From assembly GCA_021613375.1 (NCBI GenBank), contig CM038702.1, positions 25,551,849 to 25,615,848 of the forward strand: a stretch of 64,000 nt of DNA, read 5' to 3'. Both the position numbers and the translations under genes were made by a program. The DNA comes from Megaleporinus macrocephalus. Its lineage: Eukaryota > Chordata > Actinopteri > Characiformes > Anostomidae. Of this stretch, positions 12,350 to 26,076 are shown in pieces (position 1 is the stretch's first letter; each line of letters starts with the position of its first letter). The notes under the pieces were generated by a model. The model made no database searches and was not told where the DNA came from. It saw only the letters and a program-made list of their open reading frames with translations.

Positions 12350-12352
<3 letters not shown>
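12225..12352 (-). mobile_element. MITE-like element, copy E (reverse orientation)
   Basis: The interior ggcaatggtcgtttac and atggaccaatag is the reverse complement of copy B near 39.4 kb. The right end ttttcattggacagcgacaa is the shared terminal repeat. The left end is missing or unrecognisable. It abuts a short AT tract (12347-12380). Confidence 0.65.
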
Positions 12353-12380
<28 letters not shown>

Positions 12381-14383
12381 ACCACTGTTAAATGTTTATA
12401 CTCTGTGACTGTCTGTGTGTTCTGTACTCACTGTGATATATCTTATATATATCTTATGCTGTGCAGAATATTATATACTCTGTATTCAGTATTTATCTGT
12501 TTGCACTCTTGTTTGCTGCAGATAGCAGAGAGGAACTGAAGGGAGCCCGAGGTGTATTTGGACAGATGTGTTTGTGCGCCACACTTACAAATGTTCATTG
12601 TGTTGGGAAAACAAAATGTCAGACTAGATGGTGTTTATTTTAAACAGAACATTCCTAGACTGTCATTTACTTTTCAGTGAAGTATTCTTTCTATCTGCAG
12701 CTGGGGTGTTAGAGATCGTTATTTTTTCACAGGTTTGCATCCAAAAAGCCTGTGTGCACTTAGAGTTCACGATCATATCAACACAAGCTCTTTGTAAGAA
12801 CAGCCTCAGAGTTTGTTGATTCCACTTCTGCGCTTGAAAGTGCTCTTTGTGCAGTCTGATTGGAATTTCTCTTCAGGCTGTCACCACACAAAGAGTCTAT
12901 CACCAGTTTGTAGTTGTGCTAAAAGCGATTTCCTCTGAAACAAAATTCATTTTGTCCAAACAGTGGCTTTTTATGAAGGGAACCTAAAGAACTTTGACCA
13001 ATGGCCAAAGTGTCCAAATACTTTTTCCAAGAAAAATGGCATCTAGACACATTTTAATTGCAGTTAATAAAACAAGGCTAAACAAGCCTAATGAGAGGCT
13101 GACTTGCATCTAGTCCAAGCTGTAGATGTGAACAGCTAATCTGTGATTTCGTGTTAAATGCATTGTGACTAGGCGAGTTCAAGCAACACTGTGCAGGCTT
13201 CAAAAGCTTGCTGGTATTGCTAGACAAGCACACAAACACTCATTCTTAAAATTACCTTTTAAAAACATACATTTCTTACATTCCTTAATGAACCATAATT
13301 TTAAATGTGCCTGTTACTGCAGTTCATCATATATCCAGTAGGTGGCAATAATGTATTAATATTCAGACTGAAGAGTATCAGCTCCTGCTGTTATGAGAAA
13401 TCTTTTTTTAAATAATGCAAAGCCGTACTAAGCCACACTACACACATGCCATTTGGGCCATTTTTTCAGGTCAATTTCAGAAATCCGATTGGCTGATACT
13501 ACAAACAAAACTGATTCAAAAACTACATAGAAATTACAGGTGACTCAAAACCCTAGATAAACGCTTATAATACTTGTGGCAAGAAACAACCCAGTATATG
13601 TGACATGAGTATGAGCTATAGATATAGCCCTACTAGCACAAAGGGATTGAAATTGTTCATATGGTTTATTTAATCTAATTCATATTTAATAAGATACTTA
13701 AGTGCAAAAGGCAATATATATTAAGAAGTCAGTCATACTAGCTAGCTTTGCATATTAGTGCAGTGTCTCTGTGCATGCTATGATGGAGGTTTTGTGGTTT
13801 GGAATAGGTGCTTACACTATTCTCCAGGGAGTCATTTTAAATGGTTAAAAATAAATCAGGAAGCTGTTCTCTGATCAGTCAGCTGAAGAGGCCTAGAGCC
13901 TACACAATGCTGAAAGATAAGAAGAAACAGCTAAATTCTGCCCTCTAGTGTCTAATGGACATAAACTAAATCTGTTCTGCATTAGACGTTGAGTAAAAGA
14001 CAGCCAGACTCAAAAGTAAAGTAAAAATAAAGTACAAGTATTATTATTAAAATAAAATAATGACTTAAGTACCAGTTTCTGTACTGTAACAACTTGGGTA
14101 AACACTATCAGGTTTTGAACTGCAACAAATCTTTAATCCACGCAGATCAGCAACAGAATAGAAGCTTGTTGTTCTTCCGCTTTTGGACTGTAATAGTGTA
14201 AAATAAACAGCTAAAGTGCAAAGTGAGAGGTGTGAGCTACAGAAGCAGAACACAACAGAATGATATAAAAAGAAAATAAATTAAAAACTAAACATTAGTG
14301 ACTGAAACATATCTGAATAAAAAGTTATTGTTTCACTCACTGATATTTTATCATATAGTGCAGAGCCACCATGATAATGTTGC
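12353..14383. other. Gene-free spacer, short AT tract at its left end
   Basis: Intergenic sequence between gnai1 and cd36. AT dinucleotides occupy 12353-12380. Reading frames are short, have no domains and lack splice or promoter context. Nothing else is recognised. Confidence 0.45.
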
Positions 14384-15238
14384 TGACAGACAGGACAGCA
14401 AACAGACAGGACGGTAACAGACAGGACAGTAAACAGACAGGACGGTAAACAGACAGGACAGAAAACAGACAGGACAGAAAACAGACAGGACAGTAAACAG
14501 ACAGGACGGTAAACAGACAGGACGGTAAACGGACAGGACAGCAAAAGACAGGACAGAAAACAGACAGGACAGTAAACAGACAGGACAGCAAACAGACAGG
14601 ACAATAAACAGACATGACAGTAAACAGACAGGACAGTAAACGGACAGGACAGTAAATGGACAAGACAGTAAACAGACAGGACAGCAAACAGACAGGACAG
14701 TAACAGACAGGACGGTAAACAGACCGGACGGTAAACAGACAGGACAGCAAAAGACAGGACAGAAAACAGACAGGACAGTAAACAGACAGGACAGTAACAG
14801 ACAGGACAAGAAATGGACAGGACAGTAAACGGAACGGACAGTAAACAGACAGGACAGTAAACAGACAGGACAGTAAGTGGACAGGACAGTAAACAGACAT
14901 GGCAGTAAAAAGACAGGACAGTAAACAGACAGGACAGTAACAGACAGGACAGTAAACACACAAGACAGTAAACCGACAGGACAGTAAGAGACAGGACACT
15001 AAACAGACTGGACAGTAAACACACAAGACAGTAAACCGACAGGACAGTAACAGACAGGACACTAAACAGACTGGACAGTAAACATACAAGACAGTAAACC
15101 GATAGGACAGTAACAGACAGGACTCTAAACAGACAGGACAGTAAACAGACAGGACAGTAAACAGACAGGACAGTAAATAGACAGGACAGTAAACAGACAG
15201 GACAGTAAATAGACAGGACAGTAAACAGACAGGACAGT
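14384..15238. repeat. 16-bp minisatellite, about 53 copies
   Basis: Tandem array of a 16-bp unit (cagtaaacagacagga) with scattered substitutions and occasional missing bases. Because 16 is not a multiple of three and the minus-strand unit has no stop in any phase, all three minus frames stay open for most of the array. Two of them extend to 333 and 349 codons as repeats of a Cys/Leu/Val-rich 16-residue peptide. This follows from the repeat and is not evidence for a gene. Confidence 0.96.
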
Positions 15239-16955
15239 GCAGCACCGACACAGCACACATACGAGGTAGTGAAAAAAGTGTAGAGATATTTAACATACTG
15301 TGATCTGTGAGTGACGTAGTCAGATAACATACATACACAGGGAGTCTTCAGGGTGGGAGAAATATTTACATTTCTTGTTCCACTGTATGTGAATGGAATG
15401 TATTTATGAAATCAGTGGCAGTGGGGTTTCAATGATTTCTGAAGCTATACATACAATTTCATCCTGCTGCTTTTCTTCCTGCACTGTGAAAGCCAACTGC
15501 TGAGCCAACTGTTATCGAAACTGTACAGGTTATATCACTACCTGGTAAAAACTGTTACATCTCCTACCTCAACAGCCTAAACTTCTCGAGTTGCTTTAAA
15601 AAGAAGAGTCGTTGTTGGGCTTTATGCTAACTCCGAAAAGAGTTTTTATAAGACTGAAGTCTCACATTTGTACATCAAAAGACCATGTGTCACAGGCTAG
15701 AAGCAATTCTGGAGATCTTGCAGGTTCTGGTTTTGCAAGTGAATTACTTCTAAGATTGTTTCGCATCATTTACAAGGAGAAAAACAATAGAGGGAAACAG
15801 ACGCAGCTTTCGGCCCCAGCTGCCCTTGTGTGTGCAGTGATTTGTTCTGAGAAACAGCCAGAAAGACAGACAAACTTGGCAAATGTGGACAGAGACAGCA
15901 AGGTCTCTTCTTCCTACACAAGGAATGGGAGGTGTGTTTAGACAACTAGCTCAGTAACTCAGGGTCTTCTTATGATGTGTCCTGCCATACTATGCCATAC
16001 ACACTATGTATTAAAACCAGTGCTTATTGTTTAAGGTTGCCATTTAATCATAATCATCAGCTATGAGCTATTATATTACCTGGTCATTGACAGTGTCCAC
16101 ATAACCATTTTCATGATTCTAGACAAAAAAATCACTAATACTAAACACAGCTCATTTTATTGTGATGTCAGGACAAGAAAAAGACTGAGACAGCTATACT
16201 GACCACCTTAAGCCAAACAAACAAGATTCATTCTGACTGAAAATCTGTCTGTTATACAGAAATTGCTTTAAAAAGTTATTAGGTGTAAGGCTGGCGTTAT
16301 TCATAATAAAAAGTTTGTTCTCCTCAAACTAAAGAAAAGAGAAGAATCCACTGGCCCGCCATGCATTCATTCATTTATTCATTCGCTTACGGGCGTAGAA
16401 TTAGCATGGACGGAAGTGACGTGTCCCCGCCAATATCCAGCAATTATTGAATTGTCCCCACCAATAATTTAATCCCCTACAAAAAATGTCTTCCTGTCAA
16501 CGTCTGAGGTACAGAAAGGTTTAGATCACGTTCTCTTCTCGAGTCCTTCCTCCCCGTAACACATATGGCCAGTGTGATTGGCTGTGCCTTTCCCTAAGAC
16601 TCTGTAGCTACGTTTGGTTGTTAGCAGCTCCAAAACTGGAAGGAAATGTGTAAATCACTTAAAGTCAAGTTCGCTAATGAGTGAGTCCATTATAATAATG
16701 TTAATGGCGATGCTAGGCTCTGGCGCACAGCACACAGTAGACTAACATTGTCTGTAGCTGTGAATAACATGATTATGAAATCAACCGCACAACAAACCTC
16801 CAACAGTCAGTTAATTTAACATTATATAATTCATGAATTAAATTATGAATTGTTATTTTGTATAGTTTAAAATCACATACAATAGCATATATAGTATATC
16901 AGTCCTTTATCATTTTATCACAGAGCAAAGAGAAAACAACAACAAATAGTAAAAG
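15239..16955. other. Gene-free spacer
   Basis: Contains a 109-codon frame (15612-15941, plus) with no recognised domain, and cattcatt-type short repeats near 16365-16385. A mildly CpG-containing stretch (16385-16620) includes gtccccgccaat and gtccccaccaat, which may be a decayed repeat. No gene is supported. Confidence 0.4.
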
Positions 16956-16959
16956 CAAA

Positions 16960-17215
16960 GTGGGGGGTTTCGCAGATACATAGGTCTCCACCAATGTCAA
17001 GAGCAAATCCTCCTTTGCATTCATTCATTATCCTTCTGGGTCGTGGGGCTGGGGGGAGTTCATGAAACACCTTGGACAGGCCACCAGTCAAGGCAGATAC
17101 ACAGACATACACATTTACATACACACAAACATACACACACATACGCACACCTAGGAGCAATTTAGTGCCTCTAGTTCGACTGACTACATGTCTTTGGGCT
17201 GTGGTTTATTTTCTT
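16960..17215 (+). mobile_element. Interspersed repeat relic, copy 1 of 3
   Basis: The order of segments is tcattatccttctgg, a prediction-like CA-rich stretch, then caatttagtgcctc and catgtctttgggctgtgg. The same order appears at 21220-21545 and 63195-63410. It resembles a common fish SINE or LINE-tail repeat that ends with gaggaaacccac text; that tail is missing in this copy. The family is not named because no search was possible. Confidence 0.55.
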
Positions 17216-19786
17216 TGATTGATTTCAGGGATCAGCAAGCACCAAAATAATAAACACAACAACTAAACATTACAAAATTAAACTAAATCTGACAACAGAA
17301 AGAAACAAAAATAGCTAACCTAACTGACCCCTACATACCCCAGAGTTTTACAGCATCTAACAAAGCCTTCACTGCAAAGACTTTGCTTTTCACAAGCAAA
17401 GATAGGTGCAGAATGTCTGGCTAGTGTGGACAGGTGCAATTCCATGTCATATCTGAGTGAAGAGAACCCTGAATGTCTCACAAGCTGGTGCCTTAACATC
17501 CATTTATAATTATATTTACAATCGCATACCTGCACACATTCCACAAAAACAGAAAACACACAAAACACTTACCGACAGGCACATAGAAAGACCAGACAAC
17601 CAGGGGTCTTAACTCTGTCGAGAAAATGTGCAGAGCAAATGAACAACTTTGAAATAAAGTTCTCTGGGATCTTGTTCAGTAAAAGAACCCTGAGGATTGC
17701 TTCCTATTCTCTAGCTTGTTTTGCAATTTTTCTGTCCCACCTTGGCACCTGTATGAACTAAAGCTTTTAAGGTCAAACAGAACATATGATTAAGAAGTTG
17801 ATGAAAAAAAAAGCGAACGCTTAAAGATGAACATATACTATTCCCATGGACAGTTTGGTTCCTTGGGAGGGTTATGAAAAGTGTCCTTCACCGTCTCAAC
17901 ATAGTGATGATTAACTGCCTTCTTTTATAAATGAAGACCATGGGACCACAGTCTTAAGGTTGCTCATTATTCAACTATGCTAATGTAAGTGCAGTTTTTC
18001 ATTCTATGACATCCTTAATAAATAAACATCTGTACTCAGTCCTGTTTTTCCTACAATCAACAACCTATTTTTTTTAGTTTTAGTTGCAAATTGTGACTGT
18101 TACTGTGACACCAGTCAACCACATGGGTAACCTTCTCCCAGTAGGCATCGTTAGAAGAAATCAACCCCACTACTGTAGTACTATTAACACTAATGTAGTC
18201 TGACAGAGCCTGATGGGATATATAATTATTTGCATGCAAAGAATATAATAGATGAGACAGTGCACACCCTTGTGGGGCTCTTGTGTTGATGTTCAGAGGT
18301 TTTCGCCTGCTGCTATCCTAGTGTTCTGATACTGCAGGAGGATTGTGACTGAGTGCTCCTGAGGGCAGAATTCTGACTGAGTGCTCTCCGACTGAGTGCT
18401 GCTATCACAAAAGGAGTGTCCACATCCAATGCAGGAGCTCCCCTGGGACGAGATGCTAGGACAACAAAGCAGCAGTAAAATGCATTTCAGCTGTCTGGTA
18501 ACTTAGAGGTCATCACAGGAAACAACATGTTGTGACTCATAGTGTGTGATCTTCAGGCCTTGCCAAACCTCTCTTCTTTCTTGAGCACAAAGCTTGGACG
18601 TAAGCTTCTATTCATTCTCTGCTTTGGCCCGTTTTACAGCACACACACATTTGTATTTAGCAGCTTTATAGACATGCATGTTCTGTTTTCTGATAAGGTT
18701 TCTCAGCTATCTGCTGTACCATTGCTAAAAAAAGTTGTTGACTCATCAGGGATGTAAACATTCTCCATGAATTGGATGTAAGACAAATACAAGCATCTGT
18801 ATGTTCAGCATTATTAGTACAGGCACGATTAAAAAACACACCTTAATGTAGTTATAAGCTATTTTGTGGCTGGTGTCAACTGAAAAACAACAATGATCAG
18901 TCTTGCATTCACATTTAATTCATGCATTACTTTAATTAATAGTTGATTAGTCATTTCAATCAAAGCATTTCAACCCTCACAACCAATAATGGTTCAGTGA
19001 AAATTCAGTTTTGTGGATGATGTCAACCATGAAACTAAATGTTTCAATTTTGCATTAATATTTCATTTGTGCTTATAATGTGTAAGAGACATAGATATTT
19101 CAACTTCATATGATTTTCAGCTTAGCAAAACCAGAGCACATACACTGTGAAGTGTTAATGCCTAACATGGCTTTAGGAACATACTGAATACACCCACCGA
19201 CCACATCTCCTGGTATCTACAATCAATGTTCATTTATCTACAATTACAATGTATCTACAATTACAGGCTTCTTTGAATATGTTGTTAACTCCTTTCACCC
19301 TGTTATCCAGTGTTTATGCACAGAGCAGGTATTATTTGGGTGGGGGATCATTCTCAGCACTGTAGTGAAACTAACACAGTCGTGGCTAGTTTGTCATATT
19401 TAAATATTTCAGATCATCCAAGGAATTTTAATGTTAAGATAATAAGACAACACCAGTAAACACAAAATGCAATTTTTTTAATGATCTTCGTGATTATTGA
19501 AGATAATGTTTTATTTACAACCCATATCACCCATGTGAAAATTGCCCCTCTAAACCTAATAACTGGTTGTGCCACCCTTGTCTTTAAATGTGGAGACACT
19601 GTTGCTAGCTGGCAACTACTTTATGTGCTAAAAAGGGTAATTACCAGAATTTCAAACATTTTTGAATAATTGAGTGGTTGAGACTCCAATTTCCTCATAG
19701 TGGAGGTGATAGTAACTAGGGGCACAATGTGTAAAACACAAATATAGCCAATGTATTTATTTATTAATATATACACATATTATGTA
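17216..19786. other. Gene-free spacer
   Basis: AT-rich intergenic DNA. It includes three copies of gactgagtgct within 18349-18400. A trace of the foldback-repeat family (gatcattctcagcactgtagtg) lies near 19345-19372. No exon or RNA gene is recognised. Confidence 0.4.
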
Positions 19787-19902
19787 CCCTCAAAGAAACC
19801 TTGTTTTTTCAGATTGTAGCATTTTCTACAAGCATCAAATATAACAACTCAGGATATATATAGAAAATGCTAAAATCTGAAAAAATAAGGATTCTTTGAG
19901 GG
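19787..19902. repeat. Hairpin: 42-nt inverted repeat with 32-nt loop
   Basis: Left arm 19787-19828, right arm 19861-19902. By hand alignment the arms pair over 42 positions with about three mismatches, both ending in ccctcaaag / ctttgaggg. The loop is AT-rich. This could be a palindromic MITE or a transcribed stem-loop. No flanking duplication longer than TA is evident. Confidence 0.85.
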
Positions 19903-20639
19903 CTGTTTTTACCCGGTATGTACTTCTTTGCCATGAATGTATAAATACTCTAAATACATGTAAAACAGTGTATCAAGGTCAGGCAATGTATTCAAGACAA
20001 ATTTCAGGTAATAACTTTCTTTAAGGTAGCTTTTAGAGGCATTAAGCTTTTTAAATGTCTGGATGCTATCAGCACTGTGCATCTGGTGTGTTTTCTCTGG
20101 AACAGACCATGACTTAATTTATATCTTCACCATAAAATAATACAGAAATTGTGGAATTCTCTAGAAAAGAAGATGTCTGAAGTCCATGTCTGTGTCCATC
20201 GTCCAACATTTGAAGAGATGATCTTTTTAGAACATTCATCAAGATTTTTTTTTTCAATGTTAAGAGCAGCTCATTTTCTTAAATTCCATCAAGATTTTTT
20301 TTGGACAGTGACATTATGTCACAAACATACCGAAGAACCAAGAATCACTACATACCTTCAGAGATCCAGATCTAAACCCTTTTTACAATTAAGTACAGTC
20401 ACCATATCTCTCTGAACAGGGTCTGTGCACAGTATGATTAAATAAGCTGGCTTTTCTTAATACTCATTCACCTACAAACCCCCCTACTTACGCTTCCAGT
20501 CTATTTTAGCCCCAGCCTCAAATTACAGCTTAAAATCACAGGGCTGTCTGCATCTTAAACATGCAGAGTGTAGCGGGAGAGTGTTTCATTTCTCACTCTG
20601 CATTCAAACCGCTACATTGTTACATTGTACCTGCACATC

Positions 20640-20900
20640 ATGGGTCGGTTTCTGACCACAAGGCTGCTGTAATCTAGATATTATTAGAGTGGCAGCTCAT
20701 TCTCAGCACAACAGTGATGCTGGCAAGTCCATGTCACTGCTAGGTTGAGAGCTAGCAGCAGAATATCCAGCCAAGAGCAGCTCTGTGGTAAGAAACTGAT
20801 CACTGACAAAGGGCTAGAGGATGACTAACACTGACTGTTCATCAACAGATGGACAGCAGCCTCTAACTGTAGAACAAGATGGAGAGGGAATAGTCCAAAA
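20640..20900 (+). mobile_element. Decayed foldback/SINE-like repeat
   Basis: Contains gggtcggtttctgaccacaa, a cattctcagcacaacagtga segment and gggctagaggatgactaaca. The same order of segments occurs at 46240-46530. I read it as an old copy of the repeat family whose best copy is at 44985-45330. Confidence 0.5.
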
Positions 20901-21219
20901 TATTCACTACACTGAAATATCTCACTCTGAAGAATTCAAATATGTTTCTTTAACCCACCTTCCAAACTGAGAGTTTGGTAAAGAATCATATTCACACTGG
21001 TACCCTCATTTGTAGCCAATCAGTCTAGACATGTTTGGTGTTTGAAGTTTGCTTCTTTCAGTTTTGCAGTTTTGTATTTAACAAGCAATGAAAGCCTAGC
21101 AGTCGGCCAAAACATATCAGGTAGTGAAGATAAACGCTTAAGGGTAGCACCCCAACGAGAAGAGGGGCACCACTGTAGTAAAAGTTTCTTTCTGTGAATG
21201 TAAGAAAAAAATTTCCATC

Positions 21220-21546
21220 CTTTATTTCATTATCTTCCGCTTGCCAGGGTCAAGTGGAGGCTGGAGCTGATCCCAGCGTCATCGGGCAAAGGCAGGGTAA
21301 ATCATGGACATGTCGCCAGTCCATCACATGGCCAACCTTCACACACACACACCTACAGGCAATTCAGAGTGAGCGATCAACCTAACATGCATATCTTTGG
21401 ACAGTGGGAGGAGACTGCAGTACCTGGAGGAAACCCACTCAATCATGGGGAGAACATACACACTCCACACAGAATGACCCGGACCGGGTATCCAACCCGG
21501 ACTGTTGCTGTGAGGCGACAGTGCTAACCACTGCACCACCATGCCG
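21220..21546 (+). mobile_element. Interspersed repeat relic, copy 2 of 3 (longest)
   Basis: Contains attatcttccgcttgcc, caaccttcacacacac, ctacaggcaattcagagtga, tctttggacagtgggagga, ggaaacccactcaatca and a terminal gaggcgacagtgctaaccac. The final motif series is one I recall from many fish genomes. It is non-coding, with no intact reading frame. Confidence 0.65.
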
Positions 21547-24500
21547 CCCCCAAAAAATTTAACACACATATATCACAGTATTATCCACTAATAGGCTGCA
21601 GTATACACCCACTGACTACTTCATTAGGTACACTGAGTGTTTCTACACTCACTGTACATTTGATCAAATTCCGCTTGCCATATAGGAGCACTCTATAGTT
21701 CTGCAATTATAGGCATGGTGCTAACTGCATGCCTTAATCATCACATACTTGAGCTGAGGTGTTAAGTAATGTCAAGCAGACTTGCTGATGTGGTTGACAC
21801 TGGATGACATGCTGTTATGTATAAACACAAAATTCAGGCTTCAATTGCTTGGGATGATACCTACCACACTCTAATCTCTGTTTTTCATATTCAAATCCCT
21901 AAAAATGTGTCGTTGTTAGAAGCTGTTCCAGAGGGATTTCATAATATGTGCCTCATCAAGCTTCTTCGAATTCTATTTACAGCTGCCATTAAGGGGTACA
22001 ACCAACTGGCTGCAATCTAGCGCTCCAATATATGCATCTGGGATACAGTGCCTGTGGGAATTGGGCAACTTGGAAGCTATAACGCATAATTTAGGACTCC
22101 AAAGAATTTGTTAAAAGATGGTGTGAGGATAATGTCAGTCATTTAAACATGTACTATTCACCAATCCCCGTGTCCCTCTGCCTTGCCTTGCTTACCTTTT
22201 TTTAAATTACAACTTAATTGCGTAATGATTGGCAAGTGCAGTGATTACACAATTTACACCACATGTCTGGATAAAGAAGTATGACACAGGCTTGATGCTG
22301 ATCTTGTTTCTGATTCTCTCATTGATAAACATGTGTGCTTCTACATAATGAAGTCTTTGGCTTCACTGCATTGTACTGAATCTGTGATATTTTAATAAAC
22401 AAACTACTAAAAAAGAAAACTCAGAAGCTGTTTTCAGCTATCGGATATATTTTTGCCAGTTTGGCTTGTTGGTGGGATATAGGCTTCTAATCACTTGTTA
22501 GCTTCATAGCTCCAGTGCAAAACTGAAAAAGCTGACTGGAGAGAACTGGAGAGGTTAAAAGGTAGACATTGTCCGAATTACTCTTTCAACTAAAGAATAA
22601 CTCCAGCTTAAATCTTTGTCCTTCTGAAGATGTAGGCAGCAAAAGAGCTCCTGAGATTACATACATACTGGCTGCTTGTTTGTTTGTTCCATTTTGATAG
22701 CATTTTATGAATCCATCAGTGACAGGAGCTTTAAATAGCTGTGCTAGGAAAAAGCACAAGAGCTACGCAGATCAACGGCGCACAGAGAATGTCGTGTAAA
22801 AATCCCAGCCGAGTTGGCTTCCTAATGCTTCATTCAGCAGCCCCTTTTTTGTCGGCGCACATTCCCTGCAGACTTGTTGTAACCTTCCACTTACTGCACG
22901 CTCTCCCAATCTGTCTCCTATCCCACAACACTAACTGCAGCGTTTGTAGTATGAATGAGGTTGTTTGTCTGAACATGCCAACTAGCGTTCTTGTAGTGGT
23001 TTCAGTCAACACTCCTGGTTAAATCCTGTGTGGATCTAAAATAAAATGCCAAAGCTCCAAAATGAGAGGTGACCAAACAGTAAGCAGTTTTGTTGGCCGT
23101 CACCAACAAAACAGGAAAAGGGAATTCATTACAAAACGTTAATGACTGAAAAGGAACTGTAAATGTAGATTATGTCACTACTGTTAACTATTATACTTAA
23201 AATGTGATCATTTCTACTATGCAAGCCATCAAAACGGTCCTAATCGCTACCTACCCCTGCTCACCCTGCACACAGTCTGTTCACACCCCTCCCATCTGGA
23301 AGACGGCTATGAGCAATCCACTCCTCCAGATTGATAAACAGCTACTTCTTGCTGGCAGCCAGACTGAACAGATCTGCCTGATGGACTTTTCAACATTCAG
23401 ACTGGACTGTTACCCAAGTCCTATTCCTTCTTATCTACTGCAGTCTCCCTGCTGCATCCTTCACTTTACATCTCTCTGTTCATTTTATATGTACTGAATG
23501 GTTTATAATGTTTCTACTGTCTGTGCTTTTAATAATGATATCTGTCGCCAATGACCAAAGACTGTTACTATCATAATACTGCAATACCCAATAGTCAGTG
23601 CTGTTTGGGATGAATGATCAATTCCAGACATTCTGAAGACAACTCTGATTCCTATTTCACGTAATGGAAATTAATTCCACACAACATTGTATAAAATACT
23701 GTTACAATTTATGTCATGAATAACAATGAACCTTGACTTATTAACATTATGTGTCACCACCTCATTTGTTCCTCAGGGACACATTTTGTCAGTTTAAAGC
23801 TGGACTTCGTAAGTGTTGTGGATATGAAGACCTCTCTGGTGGAAATGTATAATTGCATGCAACGTACTGAGGAAGATGTTGTAACATGAGTTGTGAGTGA
23901 GTTAGCACAAATGGACAAGTATTCAAAGAGAACTCAGTCCAAACTTAGTAATGGATGTTTCTTCTGAGGATGTAACTGGATGTTTTCATCAGTATAATGT
24001 TGAGCTAAACATTGAGCTAGCCCTTCTTTCTGAGTCTGTATAAATGATGTTAATCCATAAAGATGTGGACCAAAAACCTTCCATGAAATCCAACCCGGCA
24101 CCTTTGACTTTCAAAGGATTATTTCAGGCTTTACAGGGTGACGCACAGCAGCACACACACAATAGTTTAGTGTGTTTTTTTTCTCCTGACTAGATGTCAC
24201 ATCTTTGAACTTAGCAAAGAAATCGTATCACAGCTATTGCTACATGACATATTTGACCTTGAGATTGGGCAGAGGTTTCAGCACTACCGGAATTGCTGGA
24301 TTGTAAACCATGTGTTTTTGTGTCTGTGTTTCTTTTTTTACATTTTTATTGTACTTTTTTTGTTTGCTGAGACGTGTGTGATATAGAAGGATAAGTTTTT
24401 TAGACAAGCTGTCAAGACGGTGACAGCAGAATACCTCACACTCTTTGCGTGCACAGGTGTGGGGAAACTTGAACGTGAATTGAGTACTAAGCTTTGGAGT

Positions 24501-26076
24501 CAACTCTCAGTTCCCAAACGCTGGGAATTGGAGAATCGACCCTCTTTCAGATTTGAAATCCAGCCCTACTGCTGAGCATTAACAGGTGTTTTTCTTTCAC
24601 TCCCTTCATGGATCGCTGTTCCGTGTTTACTGCCTACTTTTCTGTACTTAATGTTTTTAATGTTTGTAATAAAATGTTTAAGTATCTGTTTGTATTACAT
24701 TTATTATCTGTTCATACTTAAATGTAGTAGTTCTTGAGGATCTCTATATTTCATCTTGTATCTTGTTATATTTGTAGTGAGAAGGAATGAAAACAAATTT
24801 GACTCTGACTGAAAGTAAATAACAATAATGGAAAATGAAAACCCAAAAATGTCATTGGTCTGTATGATTCTTGCTTGGAGCTAGACAAGCAGACCAATTT
24901 ATTTGCCCAGTGTAACCATGTAAAACCAAAAATCAGTGGATCAATAAAAATAAAAATGCAAAAGGTAAGAGGTAAGAGTGCTATTTCCCCCCATTTCATG
25001 TGCTTGTTTGGTTCCCAATTTAGTCATTGCCAATCCCACATCACACGGTGTTGCCCAACTGAAAATGTTTTAATAAAAAAGCTGATTTTATCAGATAAGA
25101 ATTCTGCAAATGTACGTCACAGAGCCTTTTGCTAATTATACATTCAGTATCACTGTCATTTTAAACTGTACATATGAATCTTATCTTGGTTCTACTTCTA
25201 CCTTGGCCTTTGAACACATCACTACATGTCCTTGACGACAGCACTTCAAGCTCCTATGTGACAGCTATGGAGAAAGCAGTGTAATGTTCATATCACACTG
25301 ATTGCTGATCTTAATTATTTTATGTGTATTGGTGTGTATTGACGGTTTTACAGTGTGTTGCACATTTACAATACCGTGCCCGGCTCCCAAAGCGATGGTT
25401 CGGAAACGGTAATTATAGTACTATCTGGCTGATGGTTTGTAATCACTTGACCTTTGTCTTTTACTTTGTACTTTAACTGCACTTTAATCTTGACTCAGTT
25501 TTTCTGTTGTTTTTTATTTTTTTAACTCAGAGTTCAGTTATTACCATAAAGATGCAGAGATAGTGGAGCATTTCTTTTTCCACCAGTATTCAGGCAATCT
25601 GTTGAGTTCTACTCCGGCTAATCTTTCCTTCAATGATTGGCTAAAAATACCCCTCCTCCTCCACAATTGGCTAATAGTATCCCTGCTACCCTTAATGTGG
25701 CTAGTAGCACCCCTGCTGGTATAGGCTCTGCTATCGGAGCTCTGTGATCAGTTAGTGGTGTGCCTTTTGCTCTAGGTTCAGACAGGACTGGCTTATACAT
25801 TTACATTTGTCTTTACAAAGTCTTTAAAAAGAGACTTACAAAAGTCATTTTACTGCTCAGAAAAATTCTTAAGCTAAACCAAACTGGCTAGCAGCAGCTC
25901 TAGCAATGGCTATAGGTAGCATATGGGTGTGTTCCATATATTCTCTGTTAGGCTAGTAGCATCTCTGGGACTGTTTGACTAAAGGTATCCTTACTGCTCC
26001 ATAATTTGTAATCTGTTATAGGAAATGTTGTGTCTTCTGCTCTGGGTTTCACAAGTACATTTATGTTCCCATTGAT
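21547..26076. other. Gene-free spacer with decayed repeats
   Basis: Near 21600-21650 a segment (actgactacttcattaggta) resembles a common fish repeat end. Near 22450-22560 lies another copy of the ggtgggatata family. From about 25610, diverged copies of the 59-bp unit's core (attggctaa, ggctagtagcacccctgctg) lead into the array that follows. Reading frames here have no domains. Confidence 0.45.

Noticed and set aside
14281..15338. Long minus-strand reading frames (349, 333 and 202 codons)
   Set aside because: They are the 16-bp minisatellite read in different frames; no domain, promoter or splice context.
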